Of a stretch of DNA of 56,030 nt, positions 1 to 8,008 are shown in pieces. Position 1 is the first letter of the stretch, and each line of letters opens with the position of its first letter. Source of the stretch: Chlamydiota bacterium (GTDB lineage: Bacteria > Chlamydiota > Chlamydiia > Chlamydiales > Rhabdochlamydiaceae); contig JABDAY010000006.1 in the NCBI GenBank assembly GCA_013288895.1, positions 1 through 56,030 on the forward strand. Direction: 5' to 3'. Position numbers and translations under genes: made by a program. Under the pieces are notes generated by a model that was given only the letters and a program-made list of their open reading frames with translations, had not been told where the DNA came from and did not search any database.

Positions 1-35
1 TGCTTTTTTGCCCATTCGCTTAATTTCATGGTCAT
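1..35 (-). mobile_element. 5' end of an IS607-type recombinase/HTH gene (partial, runs off the window)
   Basis: On the minus strand an ATG at 35 (or 29) opens a frame reading MTMKLSEWAKK before the window ends. The stretch MKLSEWAKK closely resembles the usual N-terminus of IS607-family serine recombinases, which begin with a MerR/excisionase-like helix-turn-helix of the form MKLSxxAKxxGVSxxTxxRW. Only eleven codons are visible, so the call rests on a short motif. It is supported by a decayed gene fragment immediately upstream (80-229), as expected in a region of genome flux. An unrelated small HTH protein would begin similarly and cannot be excluded. Confidence 0.4.
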
Positions 36-79
36 ATATTGCAATAATTGTCCATATATGTCCATATTTTATTTAACAG

Positions 80-229
80 TTACGAACCCTCAGCAATATT
101 GAGAGGAATAGAGATGGCGGCACGTTGTAACTGATCAGTCAGACAGGCATTCCCTCGCGGAAATTTCTCCACTGCATCCTTGGCCACAATATTGATGGGA
201 CTATAGGAAGATTCTTCATCGGGAATTGC
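80..229 (-). pseudogene. Relic of a 23S rRNA intervening-sequence (four-helix-bundle) protein gene
   Basis: Directly after the TGA of the surface-protein gene at 230, and in the same frame, the minus strand stays open to a TAA at 80-82. It encodes a product ending AVEKFPRGNACLTDQLQRAA followed by ISIPLNIAEGS. This matches the conserved middle of the four-helix-bundle/S23 family (typically KFPxxExxgLtxQiRRAAvSIpsNIAEG). Both the N-terminal helix with a start and the C-terminal half are missing, so it is a fragment. Complete members are about 120 aa and often sit in mobile or laterally acquired DNA. The remnant abuts an IS607-like gene start. Confidence 0.6.
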
Positions 230-2503
230 TCAATTCACAGTTGTATCGACCGTAATCGCCTCTTGGCTTACAGAGATGGAGTTATTGGAAAGCTCTAGCC
301 GGATAGGCACATCCGGAACTATGTAAATACCCCCGATAGTATCTTGACTAGAGGTAATAACATTACCATTAATTTGAAAATTCAAAGACTGTAACGCTGT
401 TGCATGGTTAGGTGGAGCTGTGTAGTTGACAAAGACGATACCTCCTGCCTGTTTCGCTATGGGGCTAGCCGCATTGAAGCCGTAGCCGCTAATCGTGTTA
501 TTTGCAATCGTTGCATTTTCCTCCACAAAGTTAACATAGCCTCCATCGAAGATATGTATGGCTGAGTATCCTGCATTCGTAATGGTATTATTAGTAATAG
601 AGAGAGTTTGCGTTAGATCAAAGAGATGCGTAGCAGTAGAAGTGTCTGATGACAAATAAATATTAATCCCATCTTCCTGACTTGTAGAAATCGTGTTCCC
701 TGCAATTATAAGAGTATCGTAAACAGAACCTACAGGATGGACAAAACCAGCTGTAATCGCACCGGTTTCCGCTGCTTGAAGCGTATTGGTATTTGTGAGA
801 ATATTATTCGTAATTGTTCTTTGCGACTGTGCTACAGTTCCATATTCGCTAACTCGAATTGCATCCCATCCTGTATTGCTAATCGTATTTCCGCTTATCG
901 TAGCCTCAAAAGTATTTAAAGCGCCTGCATTTGCCACAAACAAACCGGCATAGTAAGCGTTGCTTACGGTGTTATTCAAGATATTAATTTCTGCCCAGTC
1001 TCCATCCACCCGGGTAATCCATTGAAGTCCATCAAGATGAGTAATATTTGAAATGGAATTATTTTCGATATCAATAAGGCCAAAACAGTTTGTAAGTTCA
1101 ATGCTTCCATTAATCAGGTTATTTTTAACTGTAATATTGGCCATAGATGGATTATTCTGCGCTATTAAAAGAGAGTCACCTAAGATAGCATATGGCGGAG
1201 TTCCTCCCGCCATAGACTCATTCGCTACAATTTCTAAGCCGGAAACCTCGCAGAAATTGCCAAGCAGCACCGCCGCCTGTCCGCTTGCTGCCGTATAGGA
1301 AAGGTAAGGATAGCCTATTGCTTGGGCAGGAACGGTAATAAGCCCTAGCTCTGTATTTAAAAGTTGGTCAAACCCAGCACCCCATAGTTTTTGATAGTCC
1401 TGCATGACAAATCCCGTATCCAGTCCTGTAGAGGTTCCATCACCCGGGAATAGGTAGATAATGTCATAGGCAGAAGAATTAGCCTGAGCGTCTGCAAGTG
1501 TGGAGTAAGGAGACTCGTAGGTCCCGTTGGAATGACTTGTATTGTCGACAAAGACGACGTAATAGGGATCATTTGTAAGAGGATTGATAGCATTTCGAGT
1601 TTGTTTTTTGTGGTCTACCGGAATAATTTCAAATCGATCCACATCTTGTAAGGCTCGGGTTCGTATTAACTGAGCACTTTCACAGCAGTTTTTATAGCTC
1701 AGGTTTTGTTTTGAGCCTAAAGGGATATTGAGACTAATTTGTCCTTGACCTGTCCATCGAAAAGTATGGTCATAAGAAGTAGCTCCCTCTAAACGCAAAT
1801 AGTCAAAAAGGTCCACCCGGGCTCGAAGCTGTCCTCCCCAAGCTGTTGCACCTCTACCCGTGAGGTAGTAAGGGCCTCCTGCAAAATAAAAGGGAATATG
1901 CTTTAAACTATCTACGTGAACACCCGCTTCTGCATTAAAACCCTTCATTGCAAATTCATACTTTTCCGAAAGGATGATATAATGCCCTTTAAAAGAATCA
2001 AAAGAGGCATCATACGTATGACTTACTTTTTTTCCGATCGGAAGATAACCATTGGCCCGAAAATCCCACACGCGTCCTAAAGATTCCACCCCCGCCGAGA
2101 CTTGATTGTAATGGAGTTTATTTGTTTTGCGGTAGTCATAATATCCATTTACGCCCCAAATCCGGCTACCCACATACCGAAGTCCAAGACCTGCATTTGC
2201 TGCCGGTTTACCGTTATTAAAAATATGACCTCTTAAATCGAGGAAAGTAATCCAATGTGTACATGCTGAAGCTATATAAGGAAAAAAGCCTGTTAAGCTG
2301 GTATAGCCTTGGTTATATCCAATTCCATCTCCATCTAAGTGCCTCATGCTGACACGAATCGGACGGGAGCTTAGACAACAAAACTCGGGAGAACACTCAG
2401 CCATTTGAAAAGAGGGAGTATCCTTCTTTCCATCTACAGGAGTCTCTGTAGCTAAAAGCAAAGAACAAGAAAGGACCAAAAAGGGTATGGAAAAATGAAT
2501 CAT
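230..2503 (-). CDS. Inverse-autotransporter-like surface protein with beta-helix passenger
   Basis: The 757-aa product has a signal peptide (about residues 1-20). Residues about 47-265 form a beta-barrel region with alternating aromatic strands (RGHIFNNGKPAANAGLGLRY, GVNGYYDYRKT), resembling the barrel of intimin/invasin-type inverse autotransporters. A linker with YYVVFVDN (about 314-321) and YESPYSTLADAQ leads into a C-terminal passenger of repeated short NNTISN-like turns (about 410-757), typical of a right-handed parallel beta-helix. The barrel-first order implies export of the C-terminal part. The protein is probably outer-membrane and surface exposed. An AAGGAG site lies 7 nt before the ATG. 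I cannot assign a ligand or enzymatic activity. Confidence 0.75.
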   Translation of the reverse strand: MIHFSIPFLVLSCSLLLATETPVDGKKDTPSFQMAECSPEFCCLSSRPIRVSMRHLDGDGIGYNQGYTSLTGFFPYIASACTHWITFLDLRGHIFNNGKPAANAGLGLRYVGSRIWGVNGYYDYRKTNKLHYNQVSAGVESLGRVWDFRANGYLPIGKKVSHTYDASFDSFKGHYIILSEKYEFAMKGFNAEAGVHVDSLKHIPFYFAGGPYYLTGRGATAWGGQLRARVDLFDYLRLEGATSYDHTFRWTGQGQISLNIPLGSKQNLSYKNCCESAQLIRTRALQDVDRFEIIPVDHKKQTRNAINPLTNDPYYVVFVDNTSHSNGTYESPYSTLADAQANSSAYDIIYLFPGDGTSTGLDTGFVMQDYQKLWGAGFDQLLNTELGLITVPAQAIGYPYLSYTAASGQAAVLLGNFCEVSGLEIVANESMAGGTPPYAILGDSLLIAQNNPSMANITVKNNLINGSIELTNCFGLIDIENNSISNITHLDGLQWITRVDGDWAEINILNNTVSNAYYAGLFVANAGALNTFEATISGNTISNTGWDAIRVSEYGTVAQSQRTITNNILTNTNTLQAAETGAITAGFVHPVGSVYDTLIIAGNTISTSQEDGINIYLSSDTSTATHLFDLTQTLSITNNTITNAGYSAIHIFDGGYVNFVEENATIANNTISGYGFNAASPIAKQAGGIVFVNYTAPPNHATALQSLNFQINGNVITSSQDTIGGIYIVPDVPIRLELSNNSISVSQEAITVDTTVN

Positions 2504-2524
2504 GAAAAATCTCCTTCAATGGGT

Positions 2525-2555
2525 AAAATAAACAGGTTTTATTTTAATTTGTCAA
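2525..2555 (-). promoter_or_regulatory. Candidate sigma70-type promoter for the inverse-autotransporter gene
   Basis: On the minus strand a perfect TTGACA (2555-2550) is followed after 19 nt by TATTTT (2530-2525), with other AT-rich hexamers between. The AAGGAG ribosome-binding site (2516-2511) and ATG (2503) follow directly. The -35 is strong; the exact -10 is uncertain. Confidence 0.35.
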
Positions 2556-2662
2556 GTAATTGAGCGAGTGAAGGCTATCGCAGGATTAACGAAGAATATC
2601 CTGAACGCATTGATTTAGAAAGATAAATGCAAAGGCGTCTTTCTGCGATTTTGCGTTAATCT

Positions 2663-3013
2663 TTATTGGACGAGAGTTTGGTATTGAGTGGGCGTTAGGA
2701 GCGTTTCGGTTTGGTAGGGGTGGGTGAGTTTGAGTTTGAAGAGCCAGCCGGAGGTTTCGGGAGAGGTGTTGATGTGGGCGGTGGCGTTTTCGTTGATGGC
2801 GATGATTTCCCCTGTGACGGGGGAGTAGATGTCGGCAGCGGCTTTTGTCGATTCGAGTACGGCTATTTCTTGACCTTTCTCAAATTTTTTGCCGATGGGG
2901 GGAAGTTCGATGTAGACGATCTCTCCGAGTTCTTTTTGGGCATGGGAGCTGATGCCCACAGTGCCAATATTGTCTTCAACTTTTATCCATTCATGCGAGT
3001 CTGTATATCTCAT
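2663..3013 (-). CDS. gcvH: Glycine cleavage system H protein (lipoyl carrier)
   Basis: This 116-aa protein has the H-protein fold signature: N-terminal YTDSHEWIKVED, GISSHAQKELGEIVYIELP, and the lipoylation site ESTKAA with Lys57 as the expected lipoyl attachment residue. It carries the aminomethyl group in glycine cleavage, or acts as a lipoyl carrier where the other subunits are missing; none of gcvP, gcvT or lpd is in the window. It is the last gene of the minus-strand operon that begins with lplA, and its ATG overlaps the stop of the CT283-like gene by 4 nt, implying translational coupling. Chlamydiae carry the same gcvH/CT283/lplA neighbourhood. Confidence 0.93.
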   Translation of the reverse strand: MRYTDSHEWIKVEDNIGTVGISSHAQKELGEIVYIELPPIGKKFEKGQEIAVLESTKAAADIYSPVTGEIIAINENATAHINTSPETSGWLFKLKLTHPYQTETLLTPTQYQTLVQ

Positions 3014-3558
3014 AGTAGTCCTATTGATGCCCAGAGACTGGGGTGTTTTTCGATGGTGTAATACTCTGAAGAAACGGCAAAGTGCTGCCTTCGACCTGTA
3101 GCTCGGGTTAACCGGTAGGTGAAGCCGAGTTTCTTAAAGGAAGTAGTGTCGTAGCCATGGAGGCAATGGGCGGGGATGGTGATGTGCATCTTTTTGGGTG
3201 TTATCTCGACGATAAGGTCTGAGGGTTCGCATAAAGGGTGGGCCTCTTCTGCGCGACATCGGGTGATCTCGCGGCTTTCCGATTCTGAAAAAATAAAGTG
3301 GTGGCAAAAACGGGTGGGAAACCCGGAGGTTTTGATATCCCGCGTATCGATAAAAACCTCAAAGCTGTCCTCATCTTCAATGTCAAGTTCTATGCTAATA
3401 CCTTTTTCGTGCACTGTTAAATAGACCCTGGAAAAAGAATCTTCCCCCAAAAAAGCTGACATATCTGGAAGCTTGGTTTTTTTCCCTTCCACTATCTCTA
3501 GCTTCTGAGGAAAGAAATCGATCGGCACCAAATCCGGTAAATTATCTATGATCGACAT
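3010..3558 (-). CDS. Conserved chlamydial protein, CT283-like, function unknown
   Basis: This 182-aa soluble protein has no signal peptide or membrane segment. It is predicted to be mostly beta-strand (VYLTVHEKGISIELDIEDED, DLIVEITPKKMHITIPAHCL) with a central HHFIFSESE segment. By position directly before gcvH and by general character it corresponds to C. trachomatis CT283; that assignment rests on synteny and memory, not on an alignment. The start overlaps the end of the PpiD-like gene by 17 nt and its stop overlaps gcvH by 4 nt, so it is translated as part of the operon. The conserved pairing with gcvH may hint at a link to lipoyl or glycine metabolism, which is inference only. Confidence 0.75.
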   Translation of the reverse strand: MSIIDNLPDLVPIDFFPQKLEIVEGKKTKLPDMSAFLGEDSFSRVYLTVHEKGISIELDIEDEDSFEVFIDTRDIKTSGFPTRFCHHFIFSESESREITRCRAEEAHPLCEPSDLIVEITPKKMHITIPAHCLHGYDTTSFKKLGFTYRLTRATGRRQHFAVSSEYYTIEKHPSLWASIGLL

Positions 3559-5569
3559 CTATCTCTTTAATGAGGTTCTGGGTTAAAAGCCGTTTTGCTT
3601 CCATAGCAAGCTCCGATTTTGCTTGAACAATTTTTTTGTTCTCTTTTTCTTCTTTAATCCCCCTTGAAAGGAGTTTTGAAAAGGAAAGATCCCCCTGTGG
3701 TGAAAAATGGATGTTTGACCAGCTCCCCTCATTTAAAGTGAAAAGTTCCTCTTTTCCCGTTGCATCACCACGAAGAATATCCGTTTCTGTTTTAACAAGA
3801 CTCCATTGACTATCAACGGGGGAAGGATTTTTTTGAGCCTCACGTATGAAAGCATAGAGTCTATGATTTGCATAGAAATCGAGTCCAGGAGGGACCTCCT
3901 TATTGGTAGTTTTTACAAAGTCATCGCGAATTGCCTTTAAAAGCTCTGCGTAGAGTTTGGTTCCTTCCTTATCCTCAGCTTCTTCCAATTTACGATCTAA
4001 AAGCTCTTTAAGTGTTCCATCTTCGCTAGCTTCTTTAAAGGTCAGCATCACTTTTTGCGTAGGCTTTTCGATCACATTCACTTTGTAAAAATGGTTTTGA
4101 TCAAAGCTTACTTGAGTTTTATCAGAGAGGAGAAAACTTAAGACCTCTTTGGCATCATCTGTTCCTACAAAAGGGAAGCGGCTGGCTTTTCCTCTAATGC
4201 TTATCTTCTCATTTTTCATTTCAGCAGTTGCCAAAGCTTGATCGATCCATTCCGGATGAAGATCGATAATTTTGCTCCGTGCATATTTATCAATCTCTAA
4301 CCGTCTCTTTGGTTCTAGAGCTTCAAGAATGGAAAACTTCTCTTCCCTTGTTTGAGAGGATTGACCAGCAAGCGCTGGAAACTGGGCCGCAAGCACTGGC
4401 CAATTTGCATCTTGTAGCTCCCAATCCCAAACTTCTTTAAGAGTAGTTCGGAGGCCTAGATCCTCTTTTTTAACTTCTCCGTATTCAACAAGAAATGTCC
4501 TCTGTACAAGTTCAGGAGTTCTCCGTTCAATTTCATCAGGTGTGAGATAATCTTTAGGCAATAGAAGGCTATTTTTTCCTTTGGAAACAGCATCTATATA
4601 AACCTGAAGTTTTAAAAGGGATCGAAAATCCCTTAGTCTTAAATATTCAGGCAGCTGATATTGCTCTACATGAGCAGTTTCATTTGCAAAGCTCGCGAAT
4701 TGCTCTTGAAAAAGGGGGTCGACAAAGATGGCGTTGCCTGCCTCATTATAAAGATGTCTAAAAAGGAGGACCTTTTTCCAGGCTCTCACGAGTGACCCCT
4801 CATCTACACCAAAGGCTTGAATCTGATGTTGTACCATTTCTGCCAAGTCCACCTCTTCTTTGGTCAAACGTTTAACCCCCACATAGATGTTGTGGTAAAG
4901 ATCATTTCGAGCTTCTTCGGTGGTGACTTTATAACCCCTTTTTTCAGCAACAGCAGCCACATCCAAAATAAATTGGGAAGCAATTTCCAAAAACTCTTTT
5001 CCAAACCATTGCTCAAGGGAGTGGTATCCAAAAATCGATAAGTCAGCGTTTTGTACAAGTGGATCTTGTTTCTGATAGAGGAGGAAGCGCTTCAAAATTT
5101 GAGGAGGGAATTGATCTTGAGCGACGTAAAGGCTTGCTAACTTAGAAAAAACCTCGGGAGTGACCTCTTCAACTTCTTTCAAACTTTTTAATTCCACATT
5201 AATCACGGGGAGGACTTGATCCCAGATTTTTTCAACTGAATGGTTGTAAGGTTTATAGTTTTGAGCTTTTTTTAGTTTCTCTTCCAGACCGGGTTTAAGC
5301 TCCGCAAAATATTTCTCAGCCAAAATGGTCCCTACCTGTGTAGATAGAAAATCTTTTCGAACAACCCCATCATTTAAAAGGAGGGGCATTTTCCCCTCTT
5401 CATTGACCTCGTTGAGAAGATAAGTGAGAACTACCTTTTCATCAATTTTCCCTTGTCCTTGTCTAGAAACAAACGAGCTGAATGTTCCGAAGAAGGTAAA
5501 GGAGATCACAATGATCACTGTGATGAAAATAAAAAAGAACTTTTGATACTTACGAAAAAAACCTAACAT
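3542..5569 (-). CDS. Membrane-anchored periplasmic protein, PpiD/SurA-N-like
   Basis: The 675-aa product begins with a short cytoplasmic basic stretch and one membrane anchor (about residues 10-31, FFFIFITVIIVISFTFFGTF). A long, helix-rich and very charged periplasmic part follows. The MLGFFRKYQK-anchor arrangement and overall size resemble PpiD/SurA-N folding factors, but I do not recognise a clear parvulin PPIase domain. A chaperone role in outer-membrane protein assembly is plausible and unproven. It starts 9 nt after the proS stop and overlaps the CT283-like gene. I rate the gene certain and the function tentative. Confidence 0.7.
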   Translation of the reverse strand: MLGFFRKYQKFFFIFITVIIVISFTFFGTFSSFVSRQGQGKIDEKVVLTYLLNEVNEEGKMPLLLNDGVVRKDFLSTQVGTILAEKYFAELKPGLEEKLKKAQNYKPYNHSVEKIWDQVLPVINVELKSLKEVEEVTPEVFSKLASLYVAQDQFPPQILKRFLLYQKQDPLVQNADLSIFGYHSLEQWFGKEFLEIASQFILDVAAVAEKRGYKVTTEEARNDLYHNIYVGVKRLTKEEVDLAEMVQHQIQAFGVDEGSLVRAWKKVLLFRHLYNEAGNAIFVDPLFQEQFASFANETAHVEQYQLPEYLRLRDFRSLLKLQVYIDAVSKGKNSLLLPKDYLTPDEIERRTPELVQRTFLVEYGEVKKEDLGLRTTLKEVWDWELQDANWPVLAAQFPALAGQSSQTREEKFSILEALEPKRRLEIDKYARSKIIDLHPEWIDQALATAEMKNEKISIRGKASRFPFVGTDDAKEVLSFLLSDKTQVSFDQNHFYKVNVIEKPTQKVMLTFKEASEDGTLKELLDRKLEEAEDKEGTKLYAELLKAIRDDFVKTTNKEVPPGLDFYANHRLYAFIREAQKNPSPVDSQWSLVKTETDILRGDATGKEELFTLNEGSWSNIHFSPQGDLSFSKLLSRGIKEEKENKKIVQAKSELAMEAKRLLTQNLIKEIDVDHR

Positions 5570-5578
5570 ATTGTCCTA

Positions 5579-7087
5579 CTAGTATGATTTTGCAAAAATG
5601 ACTCGTCTTGTACTTTTTTTACCGCTGATAACGCATTTGCCCTCTTCTAGCTCCCCATCAAGAGGGATGCAGCGGATCGTGACATTGAGGTCCTTTTTGA
5701 TCTGCTCCTCAACGGCTTCTTCTCCAGACCAATGGGAAAGGGCAAAGCCCCCTGGAATCTCCGGCTTGAAGAAGGCATAAAATTCCTCTTTTGTATCTAT
5801 CTTCTTGGTATGGTCATTTCTGAACTTTAAAGCTTTTTGATAAAGAGCCTCTTGAATTTCATCTAAAAGAGTGACGACTTTTTGCAAGAATTCCTCCTTT
5901 GCAAAAGAGGTGATCTCTTTATGTCCCTTATCTCTTCTAGCCACACCTAAGAGATCTTTGTCAATGTCTCTTGGGCCAATCTCTATCCTTAAGGGGACAC
6001 CTTTTTTAATCCACCCCCAAGTCTTATCTCCACCCCTAATATCTCTTTCGTCGACAATCACATTCAAGGTTGTTCCATGATAAGGGATATGCCGCAGAGC
6101 CCCCGCAAGAGCATGACAATAGGAGAGGACTTCTTGTTTGGTCTCCTCCTTATGGATCACGGGCACTAACACGATATGGGAGGGGGCTATACGAGGGGGC
6201 AGAACAAGTCCATCATCATCGCTATGCGTCATGATAAGTGCGCCAATCATCCGCGTGGTCATACCCCAGGAGGTTGTCCAAGCAAATTCGACATTCCCCT
6301 CTTTGTCTCGGAATTTAATTTCTGCGGCTTTTGCAAAATTTTGCCCGAGAAAATGGGAAGTTCCCGCTTGCAGCGATTTCTTATCTTGCATCATCCCTTC
6401 AATGGTATAGGTGGCGATCGCTCCAGGAAATCTTTCACTAGGGGTTTTTTCACCGCTAATGACTGGGATAGCCAAACTTTTGTGTGCAAAATCCGTATAC
6501 ACACCCAGCATTCTCATCGTTTCTTCGATCGCCTCTTCTTTAGTGGCGTGAGCCGTATGCCCCTCTTGCCATAAAAATTCTGTGGTGCGCAAAAAGAGCC
6601 TTGTTCGCATTTCCCAACGAACCACATTTGCCCACTGATTAATCAAGATAGGGAGATCGCGCCAAGATTCGACCCACTTGGCGTACATAGCTCCAATAAT
6701 GGTTTCCGATGTAGGACGGACAATGAGGGGCTCCTCAAGTTCCCCTGCAGGAACAAGTTTTCCCTTAGCATTTTTTTCAAGCTTATGATGGGTGACAACT
6801 GCGCACTCTTTAGCAAACCCCTCTACGTGCTGCGCTTCTTTTTCTAAAAAACTCAGCGGAATGAATAAAGGGAAATAGGCGTTTTGATGCCCTGTATCTT
6901 TAAAAGCCTTATCGAGGATCCTCTGCATGTTTTCCCAAAGGGCATATCCCCAAGGTCTAATCACCATGCAGCCGCGGACGGGGGCATGCTCCGCAAGTTC
7001 TGCCCCGCGTATCACTTGCTGATACCACTCAGGATAATCTTCCTCCCTCGTTGGGGTAATCGCTGTCTTAGGCTTTTGTTGTTGCAT
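5579..7087 (-). CDS. proS: Prolyl-tRNA synthetase, short archaeal/eukaryote-like type
   Basis: The enzyme charges tRNA-Pro with proline. The 502-aa sequence shows class II features: motif 1 region RGCMVIRPWGYALWE, motif 2 around NQWANVVRWEMRTRLFLRTT with EFLWQEGHTAH, proline-site GTSHFLGQNFAKA, and motif 3 TSWGMTTRMIGALIM. It lacks the roughly 180-aa editing insertion of typical bacterial ProRS and ends in a tyrosine (IFAKSY), as in the archaeal/eukaryote-like (type 3) form. The C-terminal region keeps only two cysteines (IRCIP, GKCVIS). It overlaps lplA by 20 nt and precedes the PpiD-like gene. From memory, C. trachomatis ProS is longer and encoded elsewhere, so this copy may be a lineage-specific replacement. 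Confidence 0.92.
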   Translation of the reverse strand: MQQQKPKTAITPTREEDYPEWYQQVIRGAELAEHAPVRGCMVIRPWGYALWENMQRILDKAFKDTGHQNAYFPLFIPLSFLEKEAQHVEGFAKECAVVTHHKLEKNAKGKLVPAGELEEPLIVRPTSETIIGAMYAKWVESWRDLPILINQWANVVRWEMRTRLFLRTTEFLWQEGHTAHATKEEAIEETMRMLGVYTDFAHKSLAIPVISGEKTPSERFPGAIATYTIEGMMQDKKSLQAGTSHFLGQNFAKAAEIKFRDKEGNVEFAWTTSWGMTTRMIGALIMTHSDDDGLVLPPRIAPSHIVLVPVIHKEETKQEVLSYCHALAGALRHIPYHGTTLNVIVDERDIRGGDKTWGWIKKGVPLRIEIGPRDIDKDLLGVARRDKGHKEITSFAKEEFLQKVVTLLDEIQEALYQKALKFRNDHTKKIDTKEEFYAFFKPEIPGGFALSHWSGEEAVEEQIKKDLNVTIRCIPLDGELEEGKCVISGKKSTRRVIFAKSY

Positions 7088-7769
7088 ATTCCATCAATAA
7101 TTGTTTAAGCGTTAGTTTAGCATCCAAGAGCTCTTTCCTTGAAGCAGTTTTTCCCAAAAGAGGGTAAGTAAATGTTTGCATCGCCTCTTTTACTCTCGTA
7201 CCTTCCTTCAAAACCGCCTCCAAATAATCTATTTCAGGCATTATTAAAGCAATGGTTCCCTGATGCAAAAAGCCCCCCTTTGTCTGCCTTTGCGAGGCGC
7301 CGGCAATTTTCTTGCCGTCCATGACAAGATCGTATTTCGTGGGCTTTGCCATACAAAAATTTTGACAACAGCCATCAATCGAGGGGATATCTTCCGGTAT
7401 TAATCCCATCCCCTCTCCTAAAAAAGAGCGCGCAGCTTTTAAGACCAAATTATTTATAAGAGCGTAATTATCCAAAGTATTTTTAGAAAAAAGAGGGCTG
7501 CAAGCGGGCACTACCACAGAAAAGGCCATATCCCACATGTGAAACACCACCCCTCCCCCCGTAGGCCTTTTTGCCAAATCCAGGCCCAGCTCTCCCGCCC
7601 TCTCGACATTTAGCAACCCCTCAGGCTTTATAAAATGACCAAAAGTAGCACTGTCCCTCTCCCATTCATAAAAATGCATAGTAGGCACCTTTGCCGCAGC
7701 CAAAAGCTCAGCATCAATGGCCATATTCCTCTCTGCGCTACTCATCCCCGTATCCAAAATTTCCCACAT
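7068..7769 (-). CDS. lplA: Lipoate-protein ligase A-like protein
   Basis: This biotin/lipoate A/B ligase-family protein of 233 aa has the signature RPTGGGVVFHMWDMAFSVVV, the KYDLVMDGKKIAGASQRQTK lysine motif and the FLHQGTIAL motif of the adenylation domain. It likely activates lipoate and transfers it to GcvH (same operon) or to 2-oxoacid dehydrogenase E2 subunits. I choose the ATG at 7769 (MWEILDTG). A longer frame from 7820 would add residues encoded next to and inside the palindromic repeat (MRARSS...), which look non-native. No strong ribosome-binding site is visible. It is the first gene of the lplA-proS-PpiD-CT283-gcvH operon and is divergent from clpC. Confidence 0.87.
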   Translation of the reverse strand: MWEILDTGMSSAERNMAIDAELLAAAKVPTMHFYEWERDSATFGHFIKPEGLLNVERAGELGLDLAKRPTGGGVVFHMWDMAFSVVVPACSPLFSKNTLDNYALINNLVLKAARSFLGEGMGLIPEDIPSIDGCCQNFCMAKPTKYDLVMDGKKIAGASQRQTKGGFLHQGTIALIMPEIDYLEAVLKEGTRVKEAMQTFTYPLLGKTASRKELLDAKLTLKQLLMEYATTKA

Positions 7770-7803
7770 AAAGATAGACGATACATTATGCTCGAATATA
7801 AAA

Positions 7804-7913
7804 GAAGATCGGGCACGCACGCGGGCACGGGCACGGGCACGAAATCCGGAAAGAAAAGAAGCCTTAACCTCTTCCCTCTTTCGTGCCCGTGCCCGCGTGC
7901 GTGCCCGATCTTC
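7804..7913. repeat. GGGCAC-hexamer palindrome, copy 1 (lplA/clpC intergenic)
   Basis: The left arm (7804-7843) reads GAAGATCGGGCACGCACGCG followed by three GGGCAC units and GAAA. The right arm (about 7879-7913) is its reverse complement but with one hexamer fewer. The loop of about 35 nt contains GCCTTAACCTCTTCC. Arms of about 35-40 nt could form a very stable hairpin or cruciform. Here it lies between two divergent genes, 34 nt upstream of the lplA ATG, so it cannot be a terminator for either gene. Copies occur at 23956, 42133 and 49471. Confidence 0.95.
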
Positions 7914-7960
7914 TCCCCTTCCCCTGCACTAAAGATTTTACTTGATAAAGTTTGTCAGAT

Positions 7961-7989
7961 TTGCCAAAAAAGGGTTTAAGACCTATAAT
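7961..7989 (+). promoter_or_regulatory. Strong sigma70-type (sigma66) promoter of clpC
   Basis: TTGCCA (7961-7966, one mismatch to TTGACA) is separated by exactly 17 nt from a perfect TATAAT (7984-7989). Initiation would fall near 7996, giving a leader of about 13 nt that contains the ACGGAG ribosome-binding site (7996-8001) ahead of the ATG at 8009. No CIRCE-like inverted repeat is visible here. Confidence 0.65.
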
Positions 7990-8008
7990 AGATTCACGGA
8001 GCAAAAGC

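Noticed and set aside
2711..3061. Glycine/valine-rich plus-strand frame opposite gcvH
   Set aside because: It is the shadow of gcvH, whose lipoyl motif and length are unmistakable. Its composition is that of an antisense frame.
7804..7913. Rho-independent terminator for lplA or clpC
   Set aside because: The repeat lies upstream of both divergent genes, and no U-run follows the stem.
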